Shown: positions 1 through 8,300 of the stretch, piece after piece
Numbering within the stretch: position 1 is the first letter of the stretch
Layout of the letters: each line of letters starts with the position of its first letter
Source of the DNA: Pseudonocardia phyllosphaerae
GTDB taxonomy: Bacteria > Actinomycetota > Actinomycetes > Mycobacteriales > Pseudonocardiaceae
Length of the DNA stretch: 64,000 bases
Reading direction: 5' to 3'
NCBI RefSeq assembly: GCF_046546475.1
Contig: NZ_JBKGXS010000013.1
Location: forward strand, 1 to 64,000
The notes under the pieces: model-generated
What the model was told of the DNA's origin: nothing
Databases searched by the model: none
The model's input: only the letters and a program-made list of their open reading frames with translations
Translations under genes and position numbers: made by a program

Positions 1-195
1 ACCCCTGGCCTGCTGGCGACATCAGCTACTCCTGTACCCGTACACAAGTCCGGCACCGCTCACGAGTCCCACAACGGTGCCGTCAGCAGCACCGACCCCC
101 GCAACGACAGCACATCCTACGGGGCTGACTGTGCAGGCGACGAGCCTGCCGACAGCACGAGACCTCGCCGATAGCGGCGGATCCACCGATGACAC

Positions 196-1488
196 CTAGT
201 CGTGCTCGCCAGTGTTCACCGCACCGGGCGCCGGCCTCGTCGGCATCCGAGCACTCAATCCCGCTACTGCCCGCTGGTCAGCTTCTGACACCCACGCCGT
301 ATACGTCTTCAGCGTGGTAGTCCCGCCACCGCCATGTCCAAGTCGCCCAGCGACGGTGCGTGGATCAACTCCAGCGATGATCAGTTCCGTAGCCGAATAG
401 TGTCGCAGTTTGTGGAACGTCGTGTCTATCTGCAGCTTCTTGACCATTCGGTCGTATCGCTGCGTTACGCTGTCCGGGGTCGCGAACGTCTGTCCATCCG
501 CAGCACCGCCGAATACGTAGGCCTCCTCCGACAGCTCGACCCCGAGCGACTCAGCCCGAGCGAAGCACCGCTCCCGCAACTCCTTCAGCACCGCAACCGT
601 CTCAGCATCCAGCGCGATCCGTCGCTGCTGATGCGTCTTTAGGTCGCCCTCGACCCACCCGTCGTCGCTCTTGCGAATCCCGCGCTGCAACCAGAGCGTC
701 TCCCGGCCCGGCTCGAAGCTGATCCACGACCAACGCACCGCACACAGCTCCCCGCGCCGTGCCCCTGACGTCATCGCGAGCCACAGCAACGCGGCCCAAT
801 CCGGGTCCTCCCACGCCTTGTTCAGGATTCGCGCCGCCTGCTCGGCGCTCGGCGGCCGCGGGTTCGGCTTCGGCATCGGCGGCGGTGCCGCCTGGGCGAG
901 CGGATTCACCGCGACCCACCGCCACCGCACCGCCCGCTTGTACGCCCCGGACAGCACGAAGTGAATGTGCCGGACGACCGTGTCCGACAGCGGCCTACAC
1001 CGATGCGGGCCGCACCGGGCGTCGCACTCGTGACGCTTGGTCGTGCGGTGGTCGATCGAACCCGACCCGGCGCAGTGGATCCGGCAGCGACGCAGCTCGG
1101 CGTAGAAGGAGTCGAGAATCTCCGCGTCCAGCTCGCCGACCTTGAGCCGCCCGAGGAGCGGCTCGATGTGGTTCTTCACGTACCCGCGGTAGAGCTGCAG
1201 CGTGTTCGGTGCCCCGGAGAACTGCTCAAGGTGCTTCTCCAGCAGATGCGCGACGGTCGCGCTGGTGCGAGGGCTCCGCCGCTCCTCAATCTCGCGCAGG
1301 ATCCGGTCCCGGACCGCGTAGGCCCGCTTCTCGGCGTCCGGTCCGGCCGGGACGATCTCGACAATGTTGTGCCGACGCCTGGTGATCGGGTCCTGGCCGG
1401 CGTAGACGCGCACGCGCAGCGCACCGCTCGGGAGGACATCGATGCTGCCCTTCGGGCGCCCCGCAGGCGTGGGTTGAAGGCGGGCCAT
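196..1488 (-). CDS. tyrosine recombinase / phage-type integrase
   Basis: Site-specific recombinase that would integrate and excise the element. The full catalytic set is visible: Arg in GARRGEL, Lys in DLKTHQQRR, HKLRH, a second His in GRLGHGGGG and the Tyr nucleophile in LKTYTAW. An N-terminal AP2-like region and a SAM-like core-binding domain precede the catalytic half. A Cys/His-rich insert in the core-binding domain (HCAGSG, HECDARCGPH) looks metal-binding and is seen in some actinomycete integrases. I prefer the ATG giving MARLQPTP; an in-frame GTG at 1560 would add 24 residues and has a better ribosome site (CAGGGA). The preferred start codon lies inside a perfect inverted repeat. The gene is adjacent to its presumed target tRNA. 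Confidence 0.9.
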   Translation of the reverse strand: MARLQPTPAGRPKGSIDVLPSGALRVRVYAGQDPITRRRHNIVEIVPAGPDAEKRAYAVRDRILREIEERRSPRTSATVAHLLEKHLEQFSGAPNTLQLYRGYVKNHIEPLLGRLKVGELDAEILDSFYAELRRCRIHCAGSGSIDHRTTKRHECDARCGPHRCRPLSDTVVRHIHFVLSGAYKRAVRWRWVAVNPLAQAAPPPMPKPNPRPPSAEQAARILNKAWEDPDWAALLWLAMTSGARRGELCAVRWSWISFEPGRETLWLQRGIRKSDDGWVEGDLKTHQQRRIALDAETVAVLKELRERCFARAESLGVELSEEAYVFGGAADGQTFATPDSVTQRYDRMVKKLQIDTTFHKLRHYSATELIIAGVDPRTVAGRLGHGGGGTTTLKTYTAWVSEADQRAVAGLSARMPTRPAPGAVNTGEHD

Positions 1489-1518
1489 GACACGAACGCT
1501 AGGGGCGTTCGTGTCATG
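1486..1518. promoter_or_regulatory. perfect 14-bp inverted repeat at the integrase start
   Basis: Two exact 14-bp arms (1486-1499 and 1505-1518) are separated by 5 bases. The left arm begins with the complement of the integrase ATG. It could be an operator for an excision or repressor protein, or an mRNA hairpin that hides the start codon. The role is inferred; the symmetry is directly visible. Confidence 0.6.
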
Positions 1519-1579
1519 CGCCGTGTCACAAGTCTGTCGGGCGGTCGCGCGCCTGACCACGAAATCCCTGGTCAGGCCA

Positions 1580-1653
1580 TGGAGCGGGCGACGGGAATCG
1601 AACCCGCGTAGCCAGTTTGGAAGACTGGGGCTCTACCATTGAGCTACGCCCGC
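1580..1653 (-). tRNA. tRNA-Gly(TCC)
   Basis: The complement folds as a cloverleaf: acceptor arms GCGGGCG/CGCCCGC, a CCAGT/ACTGG anticodon stem with loop CTTCCAA (anticodon TCC), a GGTTCGATTCC T-arm and an encoded CCA. The discriminator base is T. It is the likely integration target of the neighbouring integrase. Confidence 0.95.
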
Positions 1654-1726
1654 ATGCCCGGCCGAGGCCGGACACCGTCAGCGTATCTCACGCGCTCGCC
1701 GCGCGACCCCTCCACCCCGCCGGGCC

Positions 1727-2620
1727 TCAGCCGTGCGGGTCCCCCACGGCCACCTCGCCGCCCGCGCTGACGTCGGCGTACACGCCGGCGCAGGCCCACT
1801 TCCCGGCGACCTCGGGCTTGGTGATGTCGATGCGGTTGTTCTTCGCGATCGTGCGCAGCGTGTTCCGGTCCTCGGGCACGCCGGGCTGGGCCATCGTCGT
1901 CATGACGCAGCGCATGGTCTGGAACGTGAAGGCGAGGCGGACGTCGTCGCCGAGGGTCATCTCGCGGCCGGGCCAGTCGTTCTCGGCGAAGCCCGGCTCG
2001 GTGTCGGTGAGCACGACGTTGGGCCGGTAGCGGCGGACGTCGAAGTCGCTGTCCGGGGCGAGCTCGCGCAGCCGCTCGAGCGTGGACTCGGTGACGACGT
2101 GCAGCGCGGCGAGGTCGTAGAAGCGCCCGGGCGGGGCGAAGGCGGCGACGTCGAACCGGCTGATCGCCTCCCCGGTGTCCTCCTGCCGGGCGGTGGTCGC
2201 CTCGATGATCTTCTCGGGGCCGAGCTCGCCGCGATCGACGTCGTCGAGGTCGACCCACAGCTCCTCGAACGTCCCGCCGTCGGGCAGCACGGTGATCAGC
2301 CGGACCTCGCGGCCGAGCACGTCGCTGAGCGCCTGGTCGATGCCGGCGTCGTCGCTGCGCAGCGTGGACCCGTCGGGGAACCGGATGACGACCGGCGGCA
2401 TCTCCTCGCCGGGAACCGGCTCGGCGGAGAGCTTCGCCGAGAACTCCAGCAGCTTCGCCCACAGCTTGGGCACCTTGGCGCTGGCGATCGTGCCGGACTC
2501 GACGTCGAGCACGGCGAAGGCGCGGTCGCCGACGACACCGCGTTCGTCGAAGACGGCCCTGGTCAGCGACTCGCCGAGCATGGACTTGACCGGGTAGCGG
2601 TGCAGCGCTGCGATCGTCAC
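1727..2620 (-). CDS. MOSC domain protein
   Basis: A MOSC beta-barrel protein related to the C-terminal domain of molybdenum cofactor sulfurases and to mARC/YcbX proteins, which handle sulfur transfer or Mo-dependent reduction. The N-terminal barrel motif HRYPVKSMLGE and the MOSC cysteine region (TMRCVMTT) are visible, followed by DRNTLRTIAK. Length is typical for the YcbX-like family, but no ferredoxin domain is attached. The chosen GTG matches the usual family N-terminus; a GTG at 2653 would add 11 residues. It is the last gene of the iron-box operon, a few bases after the HemS-like gene. The substrate is unknown. Confidence 0.8.
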   Translation of the reverse strand: MTIAALHRYPVKSMLGESLTRAVFDERGVVGDRAFAVLDVESGTIASAKVPKLWAKLLEFSAKLSAEPVPGEEMPPVVIRFPDGSTLRSDDAGIDQALSDVLGREVRLITVLPDGGTFEELWVDLDDVDRGELGPEKIIEATTARQEDTGEAISRFDVAAFAPPGRFYDLAALHVVTESTLERLRELAPDSDFDVRRYRPNVVLTDTEPGFAENDWPGREMTLGDDVRLAFTFQTMRCVMTTMAQPGVPEDRNTLRTIAKNNRIDITKPEVAGKWACAGVYADVSAGGEVAVGDPHG

Positions 2621-2666
2621 GACACCGGAGTACCACCGGCCGGGCGCCGGCACACCGTCCGACCGG

Positions 2667-3560
2667 TCAGAACTGCGCGGATCGGCCGCCGAACAGGTCG
2701 CGGACCATCGCCTCCCACGCGGTCACCGCGCTCGCCGGCGGCAGCCCGAGCTGCCCGAGCAGGGCGAGGCAGCGGCCGTCGTCACCGGTCAGCAGAACCG
2801 TCGACATCGGACCGTGCACGCCGTGGGTCCGGACGACGCGCACCGCGTCGACGTCGCCGGGACCGAACGCGAACTGGGTCGGCCCGGACACGACGCCGAC
2901 GACGTCACCGGTCTCGACGTGGTCCACCCACCCGACGCTCGCCTGCAGGCAGCCGCGGTTGGCCACCGCCATCCCCACCGGCACGCCGTGCTCGCAGAGC
3001 ATGCAGAGCAGTTCGACGACCGGCAGGAACCCGCTCACCGCGTACACCGGCGGCGCCATCCGGTCGAGCAGGTCACCGTCACCGGTGAGCACCGCGTCGA
3101 TCAGCCCGACCTGGTCGAGGTCGCCGGGTTCGCCGAACGCGACCGGCTCGGGTTCGCCCTCGCCGCCGAGGCGCGGCGCGAGCCCCATCATGTCCACGAC
3201 CATCGGCGCGGGTTCGGAGACCAGGTGGCCGCGGTGCACGGCGGCGCCACCGGCGTCGAACATCCACAGCCCGGCGGGCTCGCGGGCCTCGTCGTCGGGC
3301 GCGGTGTGCACCAGTGAGCCGACCGCGTTCCGGTTGAGCCGCAGGTTGATCCGCTCGTTGCGCACCGGGAACGCCTCGCCGGCGAAGCTCGGCTCGGCGT
3401 AGGCGGCGAGCTCGCTGATCAGCGCGCTGCCGTTCGCGGTGCAGGCGACGACCTCGTCGAGCAGCGGCAGGTGCCGCGCCAGCGACTCCGGGTCGAGGTC
3501 GATCCGGTTGCCGACGCGGTGCGCGAGCAGCGCGTCGAGCTCGGTACGGGGCAGGGTCAC
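2667..3560 (-). CDS. HemS/HmuS/ChuS-family hemin-handling protein
   Basis: HemS-family proteins bind heme after uptake and in some species degrade it. The protein shows the family's two-repeat layout. The first half has NGSALISELAAY and later NERINLRLNRNAVGSL then WMFDAGGAAVHR, matching the repeat of DLRIFF and LQFFDAxGxAVHK. The second half has VPVGMAVANRGCLQA, matching the family signature GNRGCIQ, then VVRTHGVHGPMSTVLL. Length (297) is shorter than the usual 340-350 residues. No heme-ligand His could be assigned with certainty. It starts 30 bases after the diflavin reductase stop, which suggests the reductase may serve as its electron source. Assignment rests on motif recall. Confidence 0.65.
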   Translation of the reverse strand: MTLPRTELDALLAHRVGNRIDLDPESLARHLPLLDEVVACTANGSALISELAAYAEPSFAGEAFPVRNERINLRLNRNAVGSLVHTAPDDEAREPAGLWMFDAGGAAVHRGHLVSEPAPMVVDMMGLAPRLGGEGEPEPVAFGEPGDLDQVGLIDAVLTGDGDLLDRMAPPVYAVSGFLPVVELLCMLCEHGVPVGMAVANRGCLQASVGWVDHVETGDVVGVVSGPTQFAFGPGDVDAVRVVRTHGVHGPMSTVLLTGDDGRCLALLGQLGLPPASAVTAWEAMVRDLFGGRSAQF

Positions 3561-3590
3561 GAAGGCTCCAGCGTGCTCTCGGTGGATCGC

Positions 3591-5339
3591 TCAGTAGACG
3601 TCGCGGACATAGCGCTTCTCCCGCTTGAGGTCGGCGACGTAGGCCGAGGCACCGTCGGCGTCGAGACCCCCGTGGGTCGCGATCACCTCGTGCAGCGCCT
3701 CGTCGACGTCGCGGGCCATCCGGTCGGCGTCCCCGCACACGTAGAGGTGCGCGCCCTCCTGCAGCCAGGCGTACAGCCGGTCGCCGTGCTCGCGCATGCG
3801 GGTCTGGACGTAGACCTTGTCGGCCTGGTCGCGGGAGAACGCCAGGTCGAGATGGGTGAGCAGACCGTCGTCGGCCCAGCCGGTCAGCTCGTTCTCGTAG
3901 AGGAAGTCGTGCTCGCGGTGCCGGTCGCCGAACAGCAGCCAGTTCCGGCCGGACGCGCCGCGGGCCCGCCGTTCCTGCAGGAAGCCGCGGAACGGCGCGA
4001 CGCCGGTACCCGGCCCGATCATGATCATGTCGGTGGCGTCGTCGCCCGGCGGGCCGAAGTGCTTGTTGGGCTGCAGGAACACCCCCGTGGTGTCGCCGAC
4101 GGCGAGCCGGTCGGCCAGGTGCGTGGAGCAGACGCCGCCGATCTCGCGGTCGCCGCAGCGGTACCGGACGCTCGCGACGGTCAGCGCGATGTGGTCCGGT
4201 GAGACCAGCGGGCTCGACGAGATGGAGTACGCCCGGTGCTGCAGCGGGCGCAGCAGCTCCAGGAACTCCTCGACCTCGAACCGGGTGCCCGCGGTGCGCA
4301 GCAGCTCCAGCACGTCGCGGCCCCACAGGTACCCCGAGCGGTCCTCGGCCAGCGCGGCCCGCAGCGTGGAGTCGGCGGCGCGTTCGGCGAGCGCCGCGAC
4401 CAGGTCCTTCGACGGCGTCACGATCTCGTGCGCGTGGGTGAGCACCTCGCGCAGCGGCCGGTCCCCTACGGCGTGCTCGCCGTCGTGGCCGAGGTGCTCG
4501 AGCAGCGCCTCGACCAGCAGCGGGTCGTTGCACGGGACGACGGCGAGCGCATCCCCGGCCGTGTAGGAGATGCCGGAGTCGGCCAGGGCCAGCTCGTAGT
4601 GCCGGATCTCCTTGTCCGAGCCGGGCCCGGACAGCCGAACGTTCTGCGCGAGCACCGCCGCGAACGGGTTCTTCCGGTCCCATGTGGACTTCTTCTCGGC
4701 CGCGGCGGAAGCCGGCTGCGGCTCGGCTGCGGCGGCCCCGGCGAAGTACTCGACGACGGCGGCCTGCCACGGCTCCGCCTGCTCCTCCCACTGGATGTCG
4801 CAGTCGACGCGGTCCAGCGCGCGGGTCGCGCCGAGCTCGGCCAGCCGGGTGTCGATGAACCGTCCCGCCGCACAGAAGTCCTCGTAGGACTCGTCGCCGA
4901 GTGCGCAGACGGCGAAGGTCGTCGACTCCAGCGACGGCGCCGCGGAGCCCTCCAGCAGGTCCTTGAACGGCTCGGCGTTGTCGGGCATCTCGCCGTCGCC
5001 GTAGGTCGAGCAGACGATCACGACGCGCTCCATGCCGGCGAGCGCGTCGGCGTCGACCTGGTCCAGCTCGACCGGCTCCCCCGCCGGGGCGCCGGCCTTG
5101 GTGAGCATCTCGGCGAGGTCGAAGGCGACCATCTCGGCGTTGCCGGTCTCGCTGCCGTAGAGCACGTGCACCGGCGGGTGGCCGTCGGCGGGCGTCGCGG
5201 CCGGGGCGCTCGCCGCCGACGAGCGCGCCCCGGCCAGGTACCCGGCCAGCCAGATCCGCTGCTCCGGCGAGAACGGGGCGTCGGCGTCGATCTCCAGGCC
5301 GGACAGGTCCGCGGGCGGAGTGGGCAGCTGCGCGGTCAC
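3591..5339 (-). CDS. CysJ-like diflavin reductase (flavodoxin + FAD/NADPH domains)
   Basis: A soluble NADPH-FAD-FMN electron-transfer protein of the cytochrome P450 reductase / sulfite reductase flavoprotein type. An N-terminal FSPEQRIWLAGYLAG helix is followed by a flavodoxin domain (LYGSETGNAEM, near residue 60). An FAD domain has RAYSISS near residue 367, and the NADPH domain has GPGTGVAPFRGF near 441 and YVCGDADRMARDV. It ends in an aromatic residue (YVRDVY), as family members do. No sulfite reductase hemoprotein gene is nearby. Its start overlaps the stop of the upstream glutamate synthase gene by four bases (ATGA), implying translational coupling. Likely partners are the GltB homologue or the HemS-like protein. 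Confidence 0.85.
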   Translation of the reverse strand: MTAQLPTPPADLSGLEIDADAPFSPEQRIWLAGYLAGARSSAASAPAATPADGHPPVHVLYGSETGNAEMVAFDLAEMLTKAGAPAGEPVELDQVDADALAGMERVVIVCSTYGDGEMPDNAEPFKDLLEGSAAPSLESTTFAVCALGDESYEDFCAAGRFIDTRLAELGATRALDRVDCDIQWEEQAEPWQAAVVEYFAGAAAAEPQPASAAAEKKSTWDRKNPFAAVLAQNVRLSGPGSDKEIRHYELALADSGISYTAGDALAVVPCNDPLLVEALLEHLGHDGEHAVGDRPLREVLTHAHEIVTPSKDLVAALAERAADSTLRAALAEDRSGYLWGRDVLELLRTAGTRFEVEEFLELLRPLQHRAYSISSSPLVSPDHIALTVASVRYRCGDREIGGVCSTHLADRLAVGDTTGVFLQPNKHFGPPGDDATDMIMIGPGTGVAPFRGFLQERRARGASGRNWLLFGDRHREHDFLYENELTGWADDGLLTHLDLAFSRDQADKVYVQTRMREHGDRLYAWLQEGAHLYVCGDADRMARDVDEALHEVIATHGGLDADGASAYVADLKREKRYVRDVY

Positions 5340-8300
5340 CGGGCACCCACCAGGTCCGGTGCGGCCTGCGCGGCGAACAGCTCCTCGACGCCGGGCAGCC
5401 GCCCGAGCCGCTCGGTGTTCGCCCGGTCCTGGGCGAGGATCCAGCCGAACGTCCCGGGGCTGTCGGTGCCGGTCACGTCGCGCCGGGCGAGTGCGGCCTT
5501 GAGGTCGCCGACGCGCTTGTCGGAGACCAGCACGGCGAGCTGCGCGTCGTCGTAGCCGGCGAGCGCGTCGCGGGCGTAACGCACCAGCCGGGCCCGCACG
5601 GCGTGGTCCTCGACGAGCAGCAGGTGCCGGGCGGTGGTCCCGCGCCTGCGCGCCACGTCCTCGGCGATCGTCTGCACGGTCAGACCGTTGAGCAGGGCGA
5701 ACATCTCCTCCGTCGCGTCGGCGGGGACCACGCCGTCGGCGACGGCGACACCGTCACGGGCGGCGAGCTTGTGCCGGCGCACCTGATGCGCGGCCAGTGC
5801 CTCGGCCAGCTCGTCGACCAGCTCCTTGCGGCTGCGGGCGGCGAGGATCGCGTCGGCGTCCTGGTAGAGGCGCAGCGCCCGCGGGGTCGCGACGAGCACG
5901 TGGGCGCGCTCGGAGTCCCAGTGCTCGATCAGGCGGCGGGCGAGCGGGGACCCGGTGGCCTCGAGGTGCCAGCCGAGCAGCAGCCGGACCGCGGTGTCGT
6001 GGAAGCCCTCGACCGGGGCGACGTCGACGGAGTCGGTGCTGAACCGCGCGACCCGGGCCGGGTCGTACTGGTAGAGGAAGCCGCCGGACATGCCGTTGCC
6101 GAGCCCGACCCCGGCCGCGCCGAGGTTCAGCACGGCGCCACCGGTCATGTACTCGCAGCCGAAGTCGCCGAGGCCCTCGACGACCGCCGACGCTCCGGAG
6201 TTGCGCACGGCGAACCGGTCACCGGCCTCGCCGCGGACGAACAGCCGGCCGCCGGTGGCACCGAACAGCGCGAAGTTGCCGATGAGCACGTTCTCACCGG
6301 GCCGGTCCTCGCCTCCGCCGGGGCTGAGCAGGGAGATCGTCCCGCCGCACGCGGCCTTGCCGACGCCGTCGTTGGCGGTGCCGGTGTGTTCCAGCCACAG
6401 CCCGTCGTTACACAGCAGCCCGAACGACTGCCCCGCCGAGCCGTGCGTGCGGATCCGGGCGAAGCGGTCGGGCAGGAAGCGACGGCCGCGGTCGTCGCGC
6501 AGCGCGATGCCGGTGACGCCCTCGTGGTTGAGCATCCGCTCGACGTCGACGGCCAGGCGCCCGCCCACCGAGCGGTGCCGGTTGCCGAGCAGGCCGCCGT
6601 CGATCTCGACGCCGGTCTCCCCCGCCTCCAGCGCGGCGCGCACGGTCGCCGACCAGCGCTCGTCGTGGTCGTGGTCGGCGGGCACCCGCACCGGGTCGGC
6701 GACCTGCGGGGTCGTGCTGCGGTGCAGCATCCGGCGCAGGTCCAGGCGCGCGACGATCGCCGGATTCTCGAGGAGCTCCAGCAGGTCGGTGCGCCCGCGG
6801 GCCTCGCGCAGGCTGCGCAGCCCGAGGCGGGCGAGGATCTCGCGGACCTCGTGGGCGATGTTGAGCAGGAACTGCGCCAGTGCGCGCGGGTCGCCGTCGA
6901 ACGCCTCGGCGTTGGTGGTGATCCCGGCGGGGCACTTGACGTTGCAGTTCTTCGCCATGACGCAGCGCAGCATCATCAGCGCGGTCGTCCCGAACTCGAA
7001 GTTGTCGCCACCGAGCAGCGCGGAGACCACGACGTCGTTCGCGGTCTGGTGCGCGCCCGAGCAGCGCAGCTCGACGGCGTCGCGCAGGCCGTGGGCGGAC
7101 AGCGCCTGGTGCACCTCTGCGAGCCCGATCTCCGCCGAGCGCCCGGCGAACTTCAGGCTGGTGACGGCGGCGGCGCCGGTCCCGCCGGTGTTGCCTGCGA
7201 CGTTGATGACGTGCGCGCCCGCCTTCGCGACGCCGACGGCGATCGTCCCGATCCCCTCCGAGGACACCAGCTTGACCACGACCTTCACCCGCGCCGCGGT
7301 GGCGTCGTGGATGAGCTGGGCGAGGTCCTCGATGGAGTAGGTGTCGTGGTGCGGCGGCGGTGAGACCAGCTCGACGCCGGGCGTCGCACCGCGGGCGGCG
7401 GCGATGTCGACGGTGACCTTGGCGCCGGGCAGCTGCCCGCCCTCGCCGGGCTTGGCGCCCTGGGCGATCTTGATCTCGATCTGCTCGATCATCGGGTCGG
7501 CCAGGTAGCCGGCCCAGACCCCGAACCTCCCGGACGCGAACTGCTTGATCCGCGAGCCGCGGATCGTCCCGAACCGGGACCGGTTCTCCCCGCCCTCGCC
7601 GCAGTTGGACATGCCGCCGACCATGTTCGTGCCGTGCGCGACGGCCTCGTGCGCGCTCGCGACCAGCGCGCCGTGGCTCATCGCGCCCGAGGCCAGGGTG
7701 CGGGTGATCTCGTGCGCGGGCTGGACGTCGTCGAGCGCGACCGGCTCCTCGACCCCGGTGCGCAGGCCGAGGACGTCGCGCAGCGCCGACGGACGCTCGG
7801 CGCGCTCCGCGACGATCGTGTCGACGAAGTCCCGGTAGCCCCGGGTGATCGCGAACGCGTCGATCTCGTCCGGGGTGAGCTCGGCGAGCCCGCCGTGGAC
7901 GTAGGCGTCGTCGTGCAGGCCGAAGGCGTCGTTGAGCGCGGCGAGCGGGAGCAGCCGCAGCGAGGACTCGACGGCCGGGGCGGTCAGCGGGGTGCGCTCG
8001 TCGACCAGGTCGGTGAACGCGCGGACGGCGGTGACGCCGTAGGAGTGCCCGGCGCCGTCGGAGCGCTCCTTGAACAGCCCCAGTGCCGGGATGTCCTCGG
8101 GCCCGGTGACGGTCAGCGCGCGGGAGTGCCAGCGCGCGGCGGAGTCCTCGATCTCGGCGAACCCGACGCCGCCGACCGGGGAGTCCAGCTCGGCGAACCA
8201 GCGGGACAGCACCGGGTCGGCGGTGTCCAGGTAGGACGGTTCGAGGAACTGGCCGCCGACGTAGCTGCCCGCGGTGCACAGCCCGACCCGGGCCATCGTC

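Larger units (their letters stand above)
1..1580. mobile_element. end of an integrated element at tRNA-Gly (partial)
   Basis: The integrase gene lies directly beside the 3' end of tRNA-Gly and the element must extend leftward out of the window. Tyrosine integrases of actinomycete integrative elements usually recombine into tRNA 3' ends, so the attachment core is expected in or next to the tRNA 3' half. The second attachment copy is not visible, so the core cannot be defined. The first 195 bases, beyond the integrase stop, hold no recognisable gene. Confidence 0.55.

Noticed and set aside
3079..5346. Very long minus-strand open frame overlapping the diflavin reductase and HemS-like genes
   Set aside because: Its product is an Arg/Ala/Gly-rich repeat-like sequence typical of a shifted frame in GC-rich DNA, while the other frame has clear flavin-binding motifs.
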